The translations under genes and the position numbers were made by a program. Positions 52,329-61,090 of a DNA stretch of 64,000 nt are shown in pieces. The DNA is taken from contig CM063456.1 of assembly GCA_032191425.1 (NCBI GenBank), positions 28,288,390 to 28,352,389 on the forward strand, written 5' to 3'. The notes below the pieces were generated by a model, which saw only the letters and a list, made by a program, of their open reading frames with translations, was not told the DNA's origin and searched no databases. The stretch comes from Lymantria dispar (lineage: Eukaryota; Arthropoda; Insecta; Lepidoptera; Erebidae). Within the stretch, counting starts at the first letter, position 1; every line of letters begins with the position of its first letter.

Positions 52329-52535
52329 ATGTATGGAGGGGGTATATATTTATCGACTTGGCGTGAAGAGATGAATTCCCTTATCGTTCCCGAGCCTGGA
52401 TTACCCCGAAATGTTATGTTGCGGGATTCGTCTTTAAACAGGCTATCGGATGGTGAAAAAAGATTAGGAGAATATTACGAATCGGGGATGTTGCACGCAG
52501 AAGAAACTGAAAAAAGAGTAAAAAAGTCGAAATAA
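52329..52535 (+). other. 68-codon frame open only in the interrupted monomer
   Basis: ATG at 52329 opens a frame that in the other monomers stops after 25 codons at TGA (CCTGGATGACCCC). Here the codon reads TTA (CCTGGATTACCCC near 52401), so the frame runs on to a TAA created at the junction with the inserted element. Its last part (LSDGEKRLGEYYES, then HAEETEKRVKK) is charged and looks amphipathic. Codons 27-68 are open in the same frame in many units. This could be a fossil exon, or a chance reversion in a diverging edge copy. No family is recognised. Confidence 0.25.
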
Positions 52536-52628
52536 ATAATAGTTTAAAAAACTAAAAAATCACGCTTTTATAGAAAATCTAACTAAAAAATAAAAAATAA
52601 AATTTGATAAATTTAGATTAAGAATAGT
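52533..52628. repeat. Foldback left arm, part 1 (before BEL)
   Basis: This AT-rich sequence is the exact reverse complement, as read by eye, of the outer part of the right arm (to 60376). It is separated from the rest of the left arm (60025-60070) by the BEL insertion. The last five bases, ATAGT (52624-52628), are the left copy of the BEL target duplication. Confidence 0.9.
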
Positions 52629-53328
52629 TGTTCGGTACCAAACATTTTTATATTAGTTTAATAATTAAATCCATGTAGGGTAGTTCTGATTTTGTGGTTC
52701 GCGGTTGGCTCGGAGCCAGCCGCCACTTTCACTTGCACTTTCACTTTGGTACGCGGATGGCACGGGGCCGGCGCGCCGGCCGGCCCCGGGGTCGTTTTGT
52801 TTCCGCCCTTTTGGTTACTTTTACTTTCACTTTTTGGTTCGCGTTGGAAGTAACGGTCGCGTGCGCACATATTTTGTAATTGCTATGTCTTTTGTGGACT
52901 AAGCCGTGAAATCGTGGTATTTGTAATATTGCGCGCCACCCTTTGTTTTGTGTACCGCTTATGTACGCGAGTTAATTAGAATTAAGTATATATTTGTGAA
53001 CATTAAATTGTGTGTACGAGTAGCAAGCCTGAGTCCTTGAAGTGTACGAGGCCGTTGTCATCACCGCGCTTTTGGATACAAAGCTAAGTAACCCCTCAGT
53101 TAGTTTCTATTTGTCTGGCCAGACCGAACGCTGAGTTAGGTTACGTTATAGCTACCTCCGCGGTATCTACTCGTAAGTGTTAAAATCTGTTCTTGTACTA
53201 TCATTTAAGAGAACTTAAAATAGCCTTGCGTAATCGCAAGCCAATGTTATTACCCATTTGATATCCCTCACTGGCCTGGTGTCCCCTTCCACTGCGCATC
53301 CTAGGTCAGTAGGGAACGGTAATGAACA
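52629..53328 (+). repeat. BEL 5' LTR (700 bp)
   Basis: It begins TGTTCGGTACC and ends GGTAATGAACA. Line-by-line comparison with 59320-60019 shows no difference that I can find. It contains a GC-rich palindrome, GGGGCCGG...CCGGCCCC, at 52764-52787, flanked on both sides by CACTTTCACTT-type repeats and surrounded by AT-rich DNA. LTRs drive transcription, but I could not place the start site or polyadenylation signal. The 61-70-codon frames inside the LTR are fortuitous. Confidence 0.97.
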
Positions 53329-53897
53329 TATTTTCTGGTAGCAGAGCGTGGTTCTAGTGAATCTAGTAATTTTGTTTGGTATTGATATCTACAAGTGCCC
53401 GTGTTGAAAAATAAATCGATATATAATTACTTGAATTTTACGTATTACGGCCCAGTTTAATAAATAGTCTGGTGTATAAAGATACACATTAAATATTTGT
53501 GTGATTGATCATTTGTGTACTTATTGTCATTAGTTATTAAAAATATCATATAAATAAGTTCACTGCAACATTTGAAATTTTGAATATCATTGTTTACTTA
53601 ATGTGCCACAGAGTAATAAAATAATTTGCGTAGTACATTGTGCCACAGAGTAGTGCAGTCTCGTGATTGAATGAACGAATGAATTGAACTGTATAGACAA
53701 TTAGTTTAATATTATTTTTGCGTTTTGTTTATGGTACTTATACAGTAAAATATTAACGTTTCCCTTTGCGCAATAATTTAAATATTGTTCAATTTTGTAA
53801 TTTGTATTTTTTGATTGTTGTTTCAATTGGTTGATTTATTTAGTTGATTATATATATATTTTTTTTTGTTGGAATTTAATTATTTTATTCGATTATT
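53329..53897 (+). other. BEL 5' untranslated leader
   Basis: A TGGTAGCAGAGCG string at 53336, seven bases after the LTR, is where a tRNA primer-binding site would lie. I could not match it to a specific tRNA 3' end. The rest is AT-rich and without an ORF. It includes two copies of TGTGCCACAGAGTA (53602 and 53639) in direct orientation. Confidence 0.6.
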
Positions 53898-55406
53898 ATG
53901 GCTGCTTTTGCTAGCGCTAAGGACTCGGCAGGTAAGCTGCGCTCTGAGTTGAGATGGTTCTCGACTGCAACCGCCTTGGTTGATAGGTCTGATCGAAATG
54001 AGTCTCTCCTGGATAGGTACAGCAAATTGGATACGCGCTTACAATTTGTTGATGATGTGTACCGTAACTTCAACACAAAAATTTTAGATATTTCTGATGA
54101 AGATTACCCACAACCGTATCGTGACTTGGTACACGCGGATTATGACCAGATCATGGATTATGCAGATCGAATCTCACAGCGTGCTAGGGAAATTTCCGCG
54201 TCGAAAAGGGGTGAGTCTCCCGCGTCTAGGGATGTGAAACCTTCTACGTCGGGCTTATTGAGTAAACTGCCCACTTTGGACCTGCCGCGTTTTGATGGTC
54301 GTTTGGACCAATGGCTAGGTTTCATAAATTTGTTTGAGAGCTTAGTCCACGCGCGTTCTGACTTAGGCTCCGCTCAAAAATTGGCCTACCTGTTCTCCGT
54401 GTTGGAAGGTGAAGCGAGAGGTTTAGTTCAGCACCTGGAGATCAATGATGGAAACTACCTAGTGGCACGTAACCTTCTCATAAAGCGTTACCAAAATAAG
54501 CGTTGCCTGGCAGATACACACATTGGTCAGCTCTTGGGTCTGCCAGTGGTATCTAGGGTCTCGGCTTTAAGGTCCGACTTATTGAACCCATTGATGATTG
54601 CGATCAACGCACTGGAAAGGTTAGACCTTCCGGTGAGCACTTGGTCATATATGCTGGTGCATATTGTTTTGAAAAAGCTTCCTGCGGAACTTAGGGCTCG
54701 TTTCGAGCAAAAATATGGAGGTGATGATGCAACTCACTTGCCTGCTTTTGATGACCTTAAGAAGTTTTTGGAAGACGAGTGTAGGATGGTAGACATGACG
54801 GTCGTTGACAGGTCATTTGGTCAACAGTTGCCGCGGTCATCGGCTCCGACCCGCAATCACGCCTTTAGAAGGCCAGAGGTTCGTCACCCACCACGTTTTG
54901 CTGCTGTACAGTCGCGACCTGAGTGCACCTATTGCAAGTCCCCGAGTCATAAAGTTGCCAGTTGCTCAGATTTCACTGCGCTGCACGTGGCCTCACGTAG
55001 GCGTTTGGCTAAGGCTCGAGGTTGGTGCTTTTCTTGCTTGGGAAACCATTTCCAGCGCGATTGCCCTAATCCTCGCCCATGTACGTACTGCGGAGGCCAG
55101 CATTTGAAACTTCTTTGTGCGAATAATAATGGGATTGGTCGTGAACATGAACGTCAAGTCTCACCTACGGGTAGTTATGAGCGAAGGCACCGGTATGAAA
55201 ACCGCAGTTCGAGACCTAGTCGCTCACCCCCGCGCGTCGTAGATTCTGCCGCAGCGAGGCGCCCACAAGGTCAATGCTCGCCGTCATCGGAAGCCCGAGG
55301 TAAGAGTGATAACCACGATTCGCGCCCGTATCGTCACGGGCGGGTACCTACCTTTGATGACGCTTCCCGGGAACATGAGAATCACCCGCTGCCTAGACGA
55401 CATTAG
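53898..55406 (+). CDS. gag: BEL gag polyprotein
   Basis: This 502-codon frame encodes the structural protein that packages the element's RNA in cytoplasmic particles. The ATG at 53898 is the first in the frame and has A at -3 and G at +4 (ATTATGG). Residues about 125-270 fit the DUF1759 capsid-like domain of BEL/Pao gags (LPRFDG, WLGFINLFES, KLAYLFSVLEGEA). Three zinc knuckles follow: C343-C346-H351-C356, C377-C380-H384-C389 and C395-C398-H402-C407. The tail, after about residue 412, is rich in Arg, Ser and His and unstructured. The frame ends at TAG (55404-55406), and the protease-integrase frame continues in the same phase immediately after. In BEL elements gag and pol are usually one uninterrupted frame, so the stop is either a recent mutation or a readthrough site. 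Assignment to BEL/Pao is firm. Confidence 0.95.
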   Translation: MAAFASAKDSAGKLRSELRWFSTATALVDRSDRNESLLDRYSKLDTRLQFVDDVYRNFNTKILDISDEDYPQPYRDLVHADYDQIMDYADRISQRAREISASKRGESPASRDVKPSTSGLLSKLPTLDLPRFDGRLDQWLGFINLFESLVHARSDLGSAQKLAYLFSVLEGEARGLVQHLEINDGNYLVARNLLIKRYQNKRCLADTHIGQLLGLPVVSRVSALRSDLLNPLMIAINALERLDLPVSTWSYMLVHIVLKKLPAELRARFEQKYGGDDATHLPAFDDLKKFLEDECRMVDMTVVDRSFGQQLPRSSAPTRNHAFRRPEVRHPPRFAAVQSRPECTYCKSPSHKVASCSDFTALHVASRRRLAKARGWCFSCLGNHFQRDCPNPRPCTYCGGQHLKLLCANNNGIGREHERQVSPTGSYERRHRYENRSSRPSRSPPRVVDSAAARRPQGQCSPSSEARGKSDNHDSRPYRHGRVPTFDDASREHENHPLPRRH

Positions 55407-58400
55407 GAACACGGCGCCTCCCCCCGTCATGCACCACCCCCGTTTGAAACCGTACTCCTACCCACTGCTTCTGTAAGGGTCTGGGGACGGACAGGTGCCT
55501 CTGTTGTGGTCCGGGCAATTCTGGACACAGGCTCTCAGGGGTGTATAGCGTCTTCTTGGTTGGTGGGGCAGGTACGCCTAAGTATGCGTGATTTTCCTCA
55601 TGTCACTAGAGGTGTTGGCAACGCAGTTGTGGCCAATGTTGAAGGCCAAGTATTATGTGCGTTCTCTCCTATAAACTCGTCAAGCCCATTGTTTGAGTGT
55701 TCAGCCATTGTTATGAACAATATTTTGGGCACCCATCCGGAGAAGCAGTTGTCTCCGTATGCTATTGGTTTAGCGTCGGGTTTGAACTTGGCAGACCCCA
55801 AATTTGGTATACCTGGATCGGTCGATTTGTTGCTAGGCGCCGATGTTCTGGGAAACATATTCTTGGGTAGCATTCAGGTCATGCAACCAGGAGGCATGGT
55901 AGCCATCCCGACCATATTTGGCTCTGCACTGATGGGACCAGTCCTCACGGATACCCGTCTTGACATTGGCTTGATGGTAGGCTCTGCTCTCTCTGATGCG
56001 GTTCAGAGGTTTTGGGAAGTGGAAGAACCACCACAGGCTCCGCGCACTGATCCGGAGCATGAGGAGTGCGAATTGTTTTACCAAAACAATACGAGTCGCC
56101 TACGTACTGGTCAGATTATGACTCGATTGCCGTTTCTCGCCGTACGGCCACCACTTGGCCTCTCGCGGCCTGCTGCTGAGAAACGACTATTGGCTATGGA
56201 GCGCCGAATGGCTCGAGATGCTCTCCTAAAGGAGAAATACATTGATTTTATGCGTGAATATGAGGAGTTGGGACACATGTCTGTGTCGAAATTAGATTGG
56301 CAAACAGTGGATCACTTCTTTCTACCGCATCATGCTGTAATTAAGGCATCAAATGGCAAATTGCGTACAGTATTCGATGGTTCTGCGCAAACTTCAACGC
56401 GTGTATCGTTGAACAATTGTTTGCATGCTGGTCCTAAATTGATCAAGGATCTCTGTGACGTCATCACTCGGTTTCGTCGACATCAGGTTGTATTTGTGGC
56501 TGACATAAGGATGATGTTCAGACAGACGATTATTCACCCGGATGACCGTCGGTATCAGTTGATTCTATGGCGTGAAAGCCCCCAGGATCCCATGGTTGTT
56601 TATGAGCTCAATACAAACACGTACGGGTTAAAGTCAAGCCCCTATTTGGCTATACGGTCTCTGTGGGAGCTCGCGGACCTGGAGCGCTTAAAGTTTCCTC
56701 GCGCAGCCGCGATTTTGAAAGAGGATTTGTATGTCGATGACATTTGTACTGGTGCACCCTCTGAGAAAGAGGCCATCCTTCTACGGGATGAATTGATAGG
56801 CATCTTAGCCACCGCGGGCTATGAGTTACGGAAGTGGATATCCAACTCACCTGCGCTTTTGAAGGGACTTCCGGATGAACATCAGCAAGATCCGCATTTG
56901 TTCGAGAATATCGAGAACCCTGCTATGATGACTGTTCTCGGCATTCAGTATAAACCAGCCCCAGACATATTCACTTACAATGTTGACTTAGAGTTGCCGC
57001 GCATTTGGACTAAGCGTTTGGTGCTTTCCACGGTTGCAAGAACATTTGATCCAAATGGTTGGATATGTCCCGTCATATTTTGGGCTAAATGCTTTTTACA
57101 AAGGCTTTGGATGGCAGGACTAGGCTGGGACGAACCTCTTCGGGGAGCTTTGTTGGAAGACTGGACCAAATTTGTATCCTCACTTCCTGCGATCAATGAG
57201 GTATCGATCCCTCGTTCTATGCTTCCTCCAGGAAAGTACCAGGCAACTCTGCATGGTTTCTCGGACGCCTCTGAACGGGGTTACGCCACTTGTGTATATT
57301 TGCGTACGGTGGGTTCTGACAGCCAAGTAAAGATCTCACTGGTCATGGCGAAGAGCAAGGTGGCACCCCTACGGACTGCTTTGACAATCCCTAAACTTGA
57401 ATTGGCAGGGGCTACTCTGCTTGTGCGTCTTCTTAATCACGTGTCGAATTTGTTGCGTCATACTGTGAACATTAGCACCACTTACGCGTGGACTGACAGC
57501 CAAATTGTTTTGTGCTGGTTAAGGGCTTCAGTTCACACCTTAGAGGTATTTGTAGCGAACCGAGTCTCCCAAATTCAGAAATCTGAGACTCCCTTGATTT
57601 GGAGGCATGTGCCTGGTGAGCTTAACCCAGCTGATTGTGCATCTCGGGGTTGTACATCCCCCGCCTTGGTAACACACTCCCTTTGGTGGGGACCGGAATG
57701 GTTATTACGCTCAGAGTCTGAATGGCCACTGACGCCGGTTTTGGACGTAGGTCCGTTGCCTGGATTGCGACTGCTCGCTGTTGAGAGGCGTGCTTGTGAA
57801 TTCGATCCAAATGTCTTATTGAATCGGTATAGCTCCCTCGATAAATTAGTAAGTGTAACAGCTTGGATTAAGCGCTTCTATTACAACTGTAAGCACTTAC
57901 GGAACAAAAAATTAGAGGCTTTTCTATCACCACAAGAACGACAGGAGGCCTTTTGCCATTGGATACGTGTGGTACAGGATACGTATTTTGAAAGGGAGAT
58001 TGAAATTTTGAAAACTGGTAAGGCTAAACTAACAGGAGCCTTGCGTATGTTGAGCCCCTTTTTGGACAACACGGGTATCTTACGTGTTGGAGGTCGCCTC
58101 AGAAACTCTAGTCTACCCTACGGTAGTCGGCACCCTATATTGTTACCCAAGCAAGGTCATTTTGTGCAATTGTTGGTGACGGACCGTCACATTAGAAATT
58201 CTCACGCTGGCTGTAACGCCTTATTAGCCATATTGCAGCGAGAATTTTGGATTTTGTCTGCTCGAAGAACGATTCGCAGTGTGGTATTTCGTTGCATGCC
58301 TTGTTACAGGCTGAAGGCTAGTACCATGCAACCCTTGATGGGTGACCTCCCTTCTGATCGTGTCAGAGAATCGAGGCCGTTCGCCGGTGTAGGCACCGAC

Positions 58401-59288
58401 TTTGCAGGTCCTTTTTTGGTTAAGACTTCAACTCTGCGAAATAGTAAAACAGTCAAGGCCTATTTGTGTGTCTTCGTATGTCTGTCAACTAAAGCGGCGC
58501 ACCTTGAATTAGTGTCATCCCTCTCCACCGAGGCATTTGTTGCGACACTTGATAGATTTGTTTCAAGGAGAGGACTGCCTTCTTTGATACGTTCGGACTG
58601 TGGCACAAATTTTAAGGGAACCAATAATTATTTGAAAGATGTACATGATTTTTTAGCCAGCAATCACACAAATATTGGTAATAAACTAACCAGTCGTAGT
58701 ATAACCTGGAAATTTAGTCCGGCAGCATGCCCACATTGGGGTGGTATTTTCGAAGCCGCAGTTAAGGTTGCTAAAGCACATTTGCGACGAGTTATTGGTG
58801 AGTCTGTACTCACATTTGAAGAACTCGCAACTGTGTTTTGTAAGATAGAGGCCGTAATGAACTCGCGACCGTTGTGTCCGATCTCTTCAGACCCGAGTGA
58901 CTTGGAGGTTCTCACACCGGGTCATTTTTTGATTGGTCAGCCACTTAATGCTTTGCCTGAGTACCCCTTTGTTGATGTGGGATCAAGTCGTCTCTCGCGG
59001 TTTGAGTTGGTCCAACAGCTTGCTCAAAGCTTTTGGAAGCGCTGGAGCTTAGAATATCTTCATGTTCTCCAGCAGCGCGTTAAGTGGACTGACAAGACTA
59101 ATCCACCTCGAGTTGGTGACCTCGTTTTGATAAAAGATATCAATTTGCCGCCACTATGCTGGCGTCGAGGCCGAATTTTAAATTTAGTATATGGCGCAGA
59201 TAATGTGCCTCGTTTTGCTGAGGTTCAGGTGGACGGTTCGGTACTGAAGAGAGCGGTAGCAACATTGTCCCGTTTACCAATTGATTAG
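55407..59288 (+). CDS. pol: BEL pol: protease, reverse transcriptase, RNase H, integrase
   Basis: The frame is open from 55407, directly after the gag TAG and in phase with it. There is no good ATG before the protease, so expression probably needs suppression of the stop. Residues below count from the GTG at 55506. The aspartic protease has DTGS at 7-10 and a second hydrophobic-glycine motif (DLLLGADV) near 107. Reverse transcriptase has its first catalytic Asp at 333 (VADIR) and YVDD at 409-412. RNase H has D587, E632, D664 and D710. Integrase has H895 and H900 with C930 and C933, then the catalytic triad D965, D1031 and E1083 (HWGGIFEAAV). The C-terminus, from about 1175 (FWKRW, GDLVLIKD), fits the DUF5641-type tail common in BEL/Pao. 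All catalytic residues are present, with no frameshift in 1260 codons. Together the enzymes process gag, copy the RNA and integrate the DNA. Confidence 0.95.
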   Translation, partial: EHGASPRHAPPPFETVLLPTASVRVWGRTGASVVVRAILDTGSQGCIASSWLVGQVRLSMRDFPHVTRGVGNAVVANVEGQVLCAFSPINSSSPLFECSAIVMNNILGTHPEKQLSPYAIGLASGLNLADPKFGIPGSVDLLLGADVLGNIFLGSIQVMQPGGMVAIPTIFGSALMGPVLTDTRLDIGLMVGSALSDAVQRFWEVEEPPQAPRTDPEHEECELFYQNNTSRLRTGQIMTRLPFLAVRPPLGLSRPAAEKRLLAMERRMARDALLKEKYIDFMREYEELGHMSVSKLDWQTVDHFFLPHHAVIKASNGKLRTVFDGSAQTSTRVSLNNCLHAGPKLIKDLCDVITRFRRHQVVFVADIRMMFRQTIIHPDDRRYQLILWRESPQDPMVVYELNTNTYGLKSSPYLAIRSLWELADLERLKFPRAAAILKEDLYVDDICTGAPSEKEAILLRDELIGILATAGYELRKWISNSPALLKGLPDEHQQDPHLFENIENPAMMTVLGIQYKPAPDIFTYNVDLELPRIWTKRLVLSTVARTFDPNGWICPVIFWAKCFLQRLWMAGLGWDEPLRGALLEDWTKFVSSLPAINEVSIPRSMLPPGKYQATLHGFSDASERGYATCVYLRTVGSDSQVKISLVMAKSKVAPLRTALTIPKLELAGATLLVRLLNHVSNLLRHTVNISTTYAWTDSQIVLCWLRASVHTLEVFVANRVSQIQKSETPLIWRHVPGELNPADCASRGCTSPALVTHSLWWGPEWLLRSESEWPLTPVLDVGPLPGLRLLAVERRACEFDPNVLLNRYSSLDKLVSVTAWIKRFYYNCKHLRNKKLEAFLSPQERQEAFCHWIRVVQDTYFEREIEILKTGKAKLTGALRMLSPFLDNTGILRVGGRLRNSSLPYGSRHPILLPKQGHFVQLLVTDRHIRNSHAGCNALLAILQREFWILSARRTIRSVVFRCMPCYRLKASTMQPLMGDLPSDRVRESRPFAGVGTDFAGPFLVKTSTLRNSKTVKAYLCVFVCLSTKAAHLELVSSLSTEAFVATLDRFVSRRGLPSLIRSDCGTNFKGTNNYLKDVHDFLASNHTNIGNKLTSRSITWKFSPAACPHWGGIFEAAVKVAKAHLRRVIGESVLTFEELATVFCKIEAVMNSRPLCPISSDPSDLEVLTPGHFLIGQPLNALPEYPFVDVGSSRLSRFELVQQLAQSFWKRWSLEYLHVLQQRVKWTDKTNPPRVGDLVLIKDINLPPLCWRRGRILNLVYGADNVPRFAEVQVDGSVLKRAVATLSRLPID

Positions 59289-59307
59289 CGGCCAGGTAGA
59301 CCTGTCC

Positions 59308-59319
59308 GAGGCGGGTAGA
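59308..59319 (+). other. BEL polypurine tract
   Basis: GAGGCGGGTAGA lies immediately upstream of the 3' LTR and is mostly purine. It is the expected plus-strand priming site for reverse transcription. Confidence 0.75.
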
Positions 59320-60019
59320 TGTTCGGTACCAAACATTTTTATATTAGTTTAATAATTAAATCCATGTAGGGTAGTTCTGATTTTGTGGTTCGCGGTTGGC
59401 TCGGAGCCAGCCGCCACTTTCACTTGCACTTTCACTTTGGTACGCGGATGGCACGGGGCCGGCGCGCCGGCCGGCCCCGGGGTCGTTTTGTTTCCGCCCT
59501 TTTGGTTACTTTTACTTTCACTTTTTGGTTCGCGTTGGAAGTAACGGTCGCGTGCGCACATATTTTGTAATTGCTATGTCTTTTGTGGACTAAGCCGTGA
59601 AATCGTGGTATTTGTAATATTGCGCGCCACCCTTTGTTTTGTGTACCGCTTATGTACGCGAGTTAATTAGAATTAAGTATATATTTGTGAACATTAAATT
59701 GTGTGTACGAGTAGCAAGCCTGAGTCCTTGAAGTGTACGAGGCCGTTGTCATCACCGCGCTTTTGGATACAAAGCTAAGTAACCCCTCAGTTAGTTTCTA
59801 TTTGTCTGGCCAGACCGAACGCTGAGTTAGGTTACGTTATAGCTACCTCCGCGGTATCTACTCGTAAGTGTTAAAATCTGTTCTTGTACTATCATTTAAG
59901 AGAACTTAAAATAGCCTTGCGTAATCGCAAGCCAATGTTATTACCCATTTGATATCCCTCACTGGCCTGGTGTCCCCTTCCACTGCGCATCCTAGGTCAG
60001 TAGGGAACGGTAATGAACA
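59320..60019 (+). repeat. BEL 3' LTR (700 bp)
   Basis: Same length and, by eye, same sequence as 52629-53328. It ends GAACA at 60019 and is followed by ATAGT (60020-60024), the right copy of the target duplication. Confidence 0.97.
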
Positions 60020-60024
60020 ATAGT

Positions 60025-60376
60025 GTAAATGAAAAATAAATGTTTATTATTGTAAAAAAGCGTGGGGTGCAGTGTCTTCACTTGTACGTTTGATTGTATG
60101 TAACTGACTCCAGTGGATTTGATTTTGATCCACTTCAAACGGTTAGATTTCGTTTAAACTGCTTTTTAGGATATTTTCAGTGATGATCCTTCTCATATCT
60201 GCCATTAAATGTTTATAACTATTGACACTACGCACCCCACGCTTTTTTACAATAATAAACATTTATTTTTCATTTACACTATTCTTAATCTAAATTTATC
60301 AAATTTTATTTTTTATTTTTTAGTTAGATTTTCTATAAAAGCGTGATTTTTTAGTTTTTTAAACTATTATTTATTT
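60025..60376. repeat. Foldback: rest of left arm, loop and right arm
   Basis: Positions 60025-60070 complete the left arm. Positions 60071-60231 form the 161-bp loop, and 60232-60376 are the right arm. With the BEL element removed the arms are 145 bp each and perfectly complementary by eye. The inner AGTGTC/GACACT pair extends the stem past a small bulge. The loop has no ORF. Part of it (about 60075-60160) resembles the reverse complement of the composite's right end (about 63830-63900). The structure is like a MITE or foldback element of about 450 bp. Confidence 0.9.
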
Positions 60377-60491
60377 TCCATTTTTTAGTTGAATTTTCTA
60401 TAAAAGCGTGTTTTTTAGTTTTTTTAAACTATTATTTATTTTCCATTTTTTAGTTGAATTTTCTATAAAAGCGTGTTTTTTAGTTTTTTAA
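60310..60491. repeat. Three copies of a 65-bp AT-rich repeat
   Basis: TAAAAGCGTG occurs at 60336, 60401 and 60466, spaced exactly 65 bp. The second and third copies are nearly identical (TTTTCCATTTTTTAG...). The first belongs to the foldback right arm and differs at several bases. The third runs into the stop codon of the minus-strand Gypsy fragment. The same 10-mer forms the outer right end of the composite at 63905, so this unit probably derives from the element terminus. Confidence 0.88.
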
Positions 60492-61078
60492 TTTAAATTG
60501 AATCACTTTGTTATCATAATTTAGAATAGTTAAATAGCAATTACCATTTTTAATCTTGTGAATACCAATCTCTATGTTGTAGTTAGGACGATAACCATTT
60601 TCAACAAAAATTAAGCCACTAAAATTTGTATCTGTGAATACTTTCAAAGTTATACAACCGTCAGCCGTGACGGCCATAAGTGATCTTAGGACAAGCCGTG
60701 TATTATCTATTATTCGTTTAACGGTAATCATCAAATTTTATTGGATTTGATCACCCATATGTGGGATTGATCTGTTGCAGTTTGGCCAATGAGCAAATCG
60801 TAACTCAAATAATTATCAGGGACGATTATCGTCTCAACAAGAATTGTAACATTGTCAATTAATAATGAAACTTCTGTTTTGCCTAATGCATATACATATG
60901 TATTACCGAATCCTCTTAAAGAGGGCAATTTATTAATTTGCCATTTTTCTCGTGGCACGATCTCTTTTATAACAGATTCTTTTATTAGAGTACAATGGCT
61001 ACCAAAATCTTTGTATCCTGTTAATCGAACATTATTAATACTCACACCTTTTATGAACTTATTGTCTACTCTTAACAT
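60480..61078 (-). pseudogene. Ty3/Gypsy protease and downstream linker fragment
   Basis: Two overlapping minus-strand frames (61078-60731 and 60734-60480) join through a frameshift near 60733. In the first, DFGS at residues 24-27 and DLLIG at 94-98 fit a retropepsin of the Gypsy lineage that uses DFGS or DLGS rather than DTGS. The second resembles the short beta-rich segment between protease and reverse transcriptase in such elements. Coding similarity stops at the 65-bp repeats. No reverse transcriptase, RNase H or integrase follows on this strand. An in-frame TGA separates this from the gag frame upstream. It cannot be an active polyprotein. Confidence 0.8.
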
Positions 61079-61090
61079 GCTATCATCTAC

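Larger units (their letters stand above)
37346..52532. repeat. 741-bp tandem satellite array, second segment
   Basis: The array continues directly after the Helitron, with anchors at 37776, 38517, 39259, 40001 and so on to 51835. Orientation and monomer composition are the same as on the left. One unit has lost the GAATTC site (GAATTGCC near 39056). Short (735-bp) units are at the intervals starting 40001, 40736, 42212 and 43688. The last unit is interrupted after GTCGAAA at 52532 by the large nested insertion. Unique changes accumulate in that last unit (for example AAATGCCAAAAATTG near 52194 and ATAAACAAATG near 52321). Confidence 0.98.
52629..60019 (+). mobile_element. BEL/Pao LTR retrotransposon, near-intact, 7391 bp
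   Basis: The element has two 700-bp LTRs beginning TGTTCGG and ending GAACA, a leader, a gag-pol frame and a purine-rich tract. It is flanked by the 5-bp duplication ATAGT (52624-52628 and 60020-60024), the size expected for BEL/Pao. The domain order is also that of BEL/Pao: a DUF1759-type gag with three zinc knuckles, DUF1758-type protease, reverse transcriptase, RNase H, integrase and a C-terminal DUF5641-like segment. No envelope ORF is present. The LTRs look identical, so the insertion is young. The only visible defect is an in-frame TAG between gag and protease. It sits in the left arm of the foldback. Confidence 0.97.

Noticed and set aside
1..52532. CRISPR array
   Set aside because: Units of 741 bp with no distinct repeat-spacer division, in eukaryotic DNA.
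1..52532. Tandem rRNA, tRNA or histone gene cluster
   Set aside because: No recognisable rRNA core, tRNA box structure or histone coding sequence in the monomer.
52658..52902. ORFs of 61-70 codons inside the BEL LTR, repeated at 59349-59593
   Set aside because: They arise from the GC-rich palindrome and simple repeats of the LTR and are present in both LTRs. No domain is seen.
53336..53348. TGGTAGCAGAGCG as a defined tRNA primer-binding site
   Set aside because: Position is right, but I could not match it to a specific tRNA 3' end. It is mentioned in the leader only.
54805..55107. 100-codon ORF within gag
   Set aside because: Out-of-frame overlap with the zinc-knuckle region of gag.
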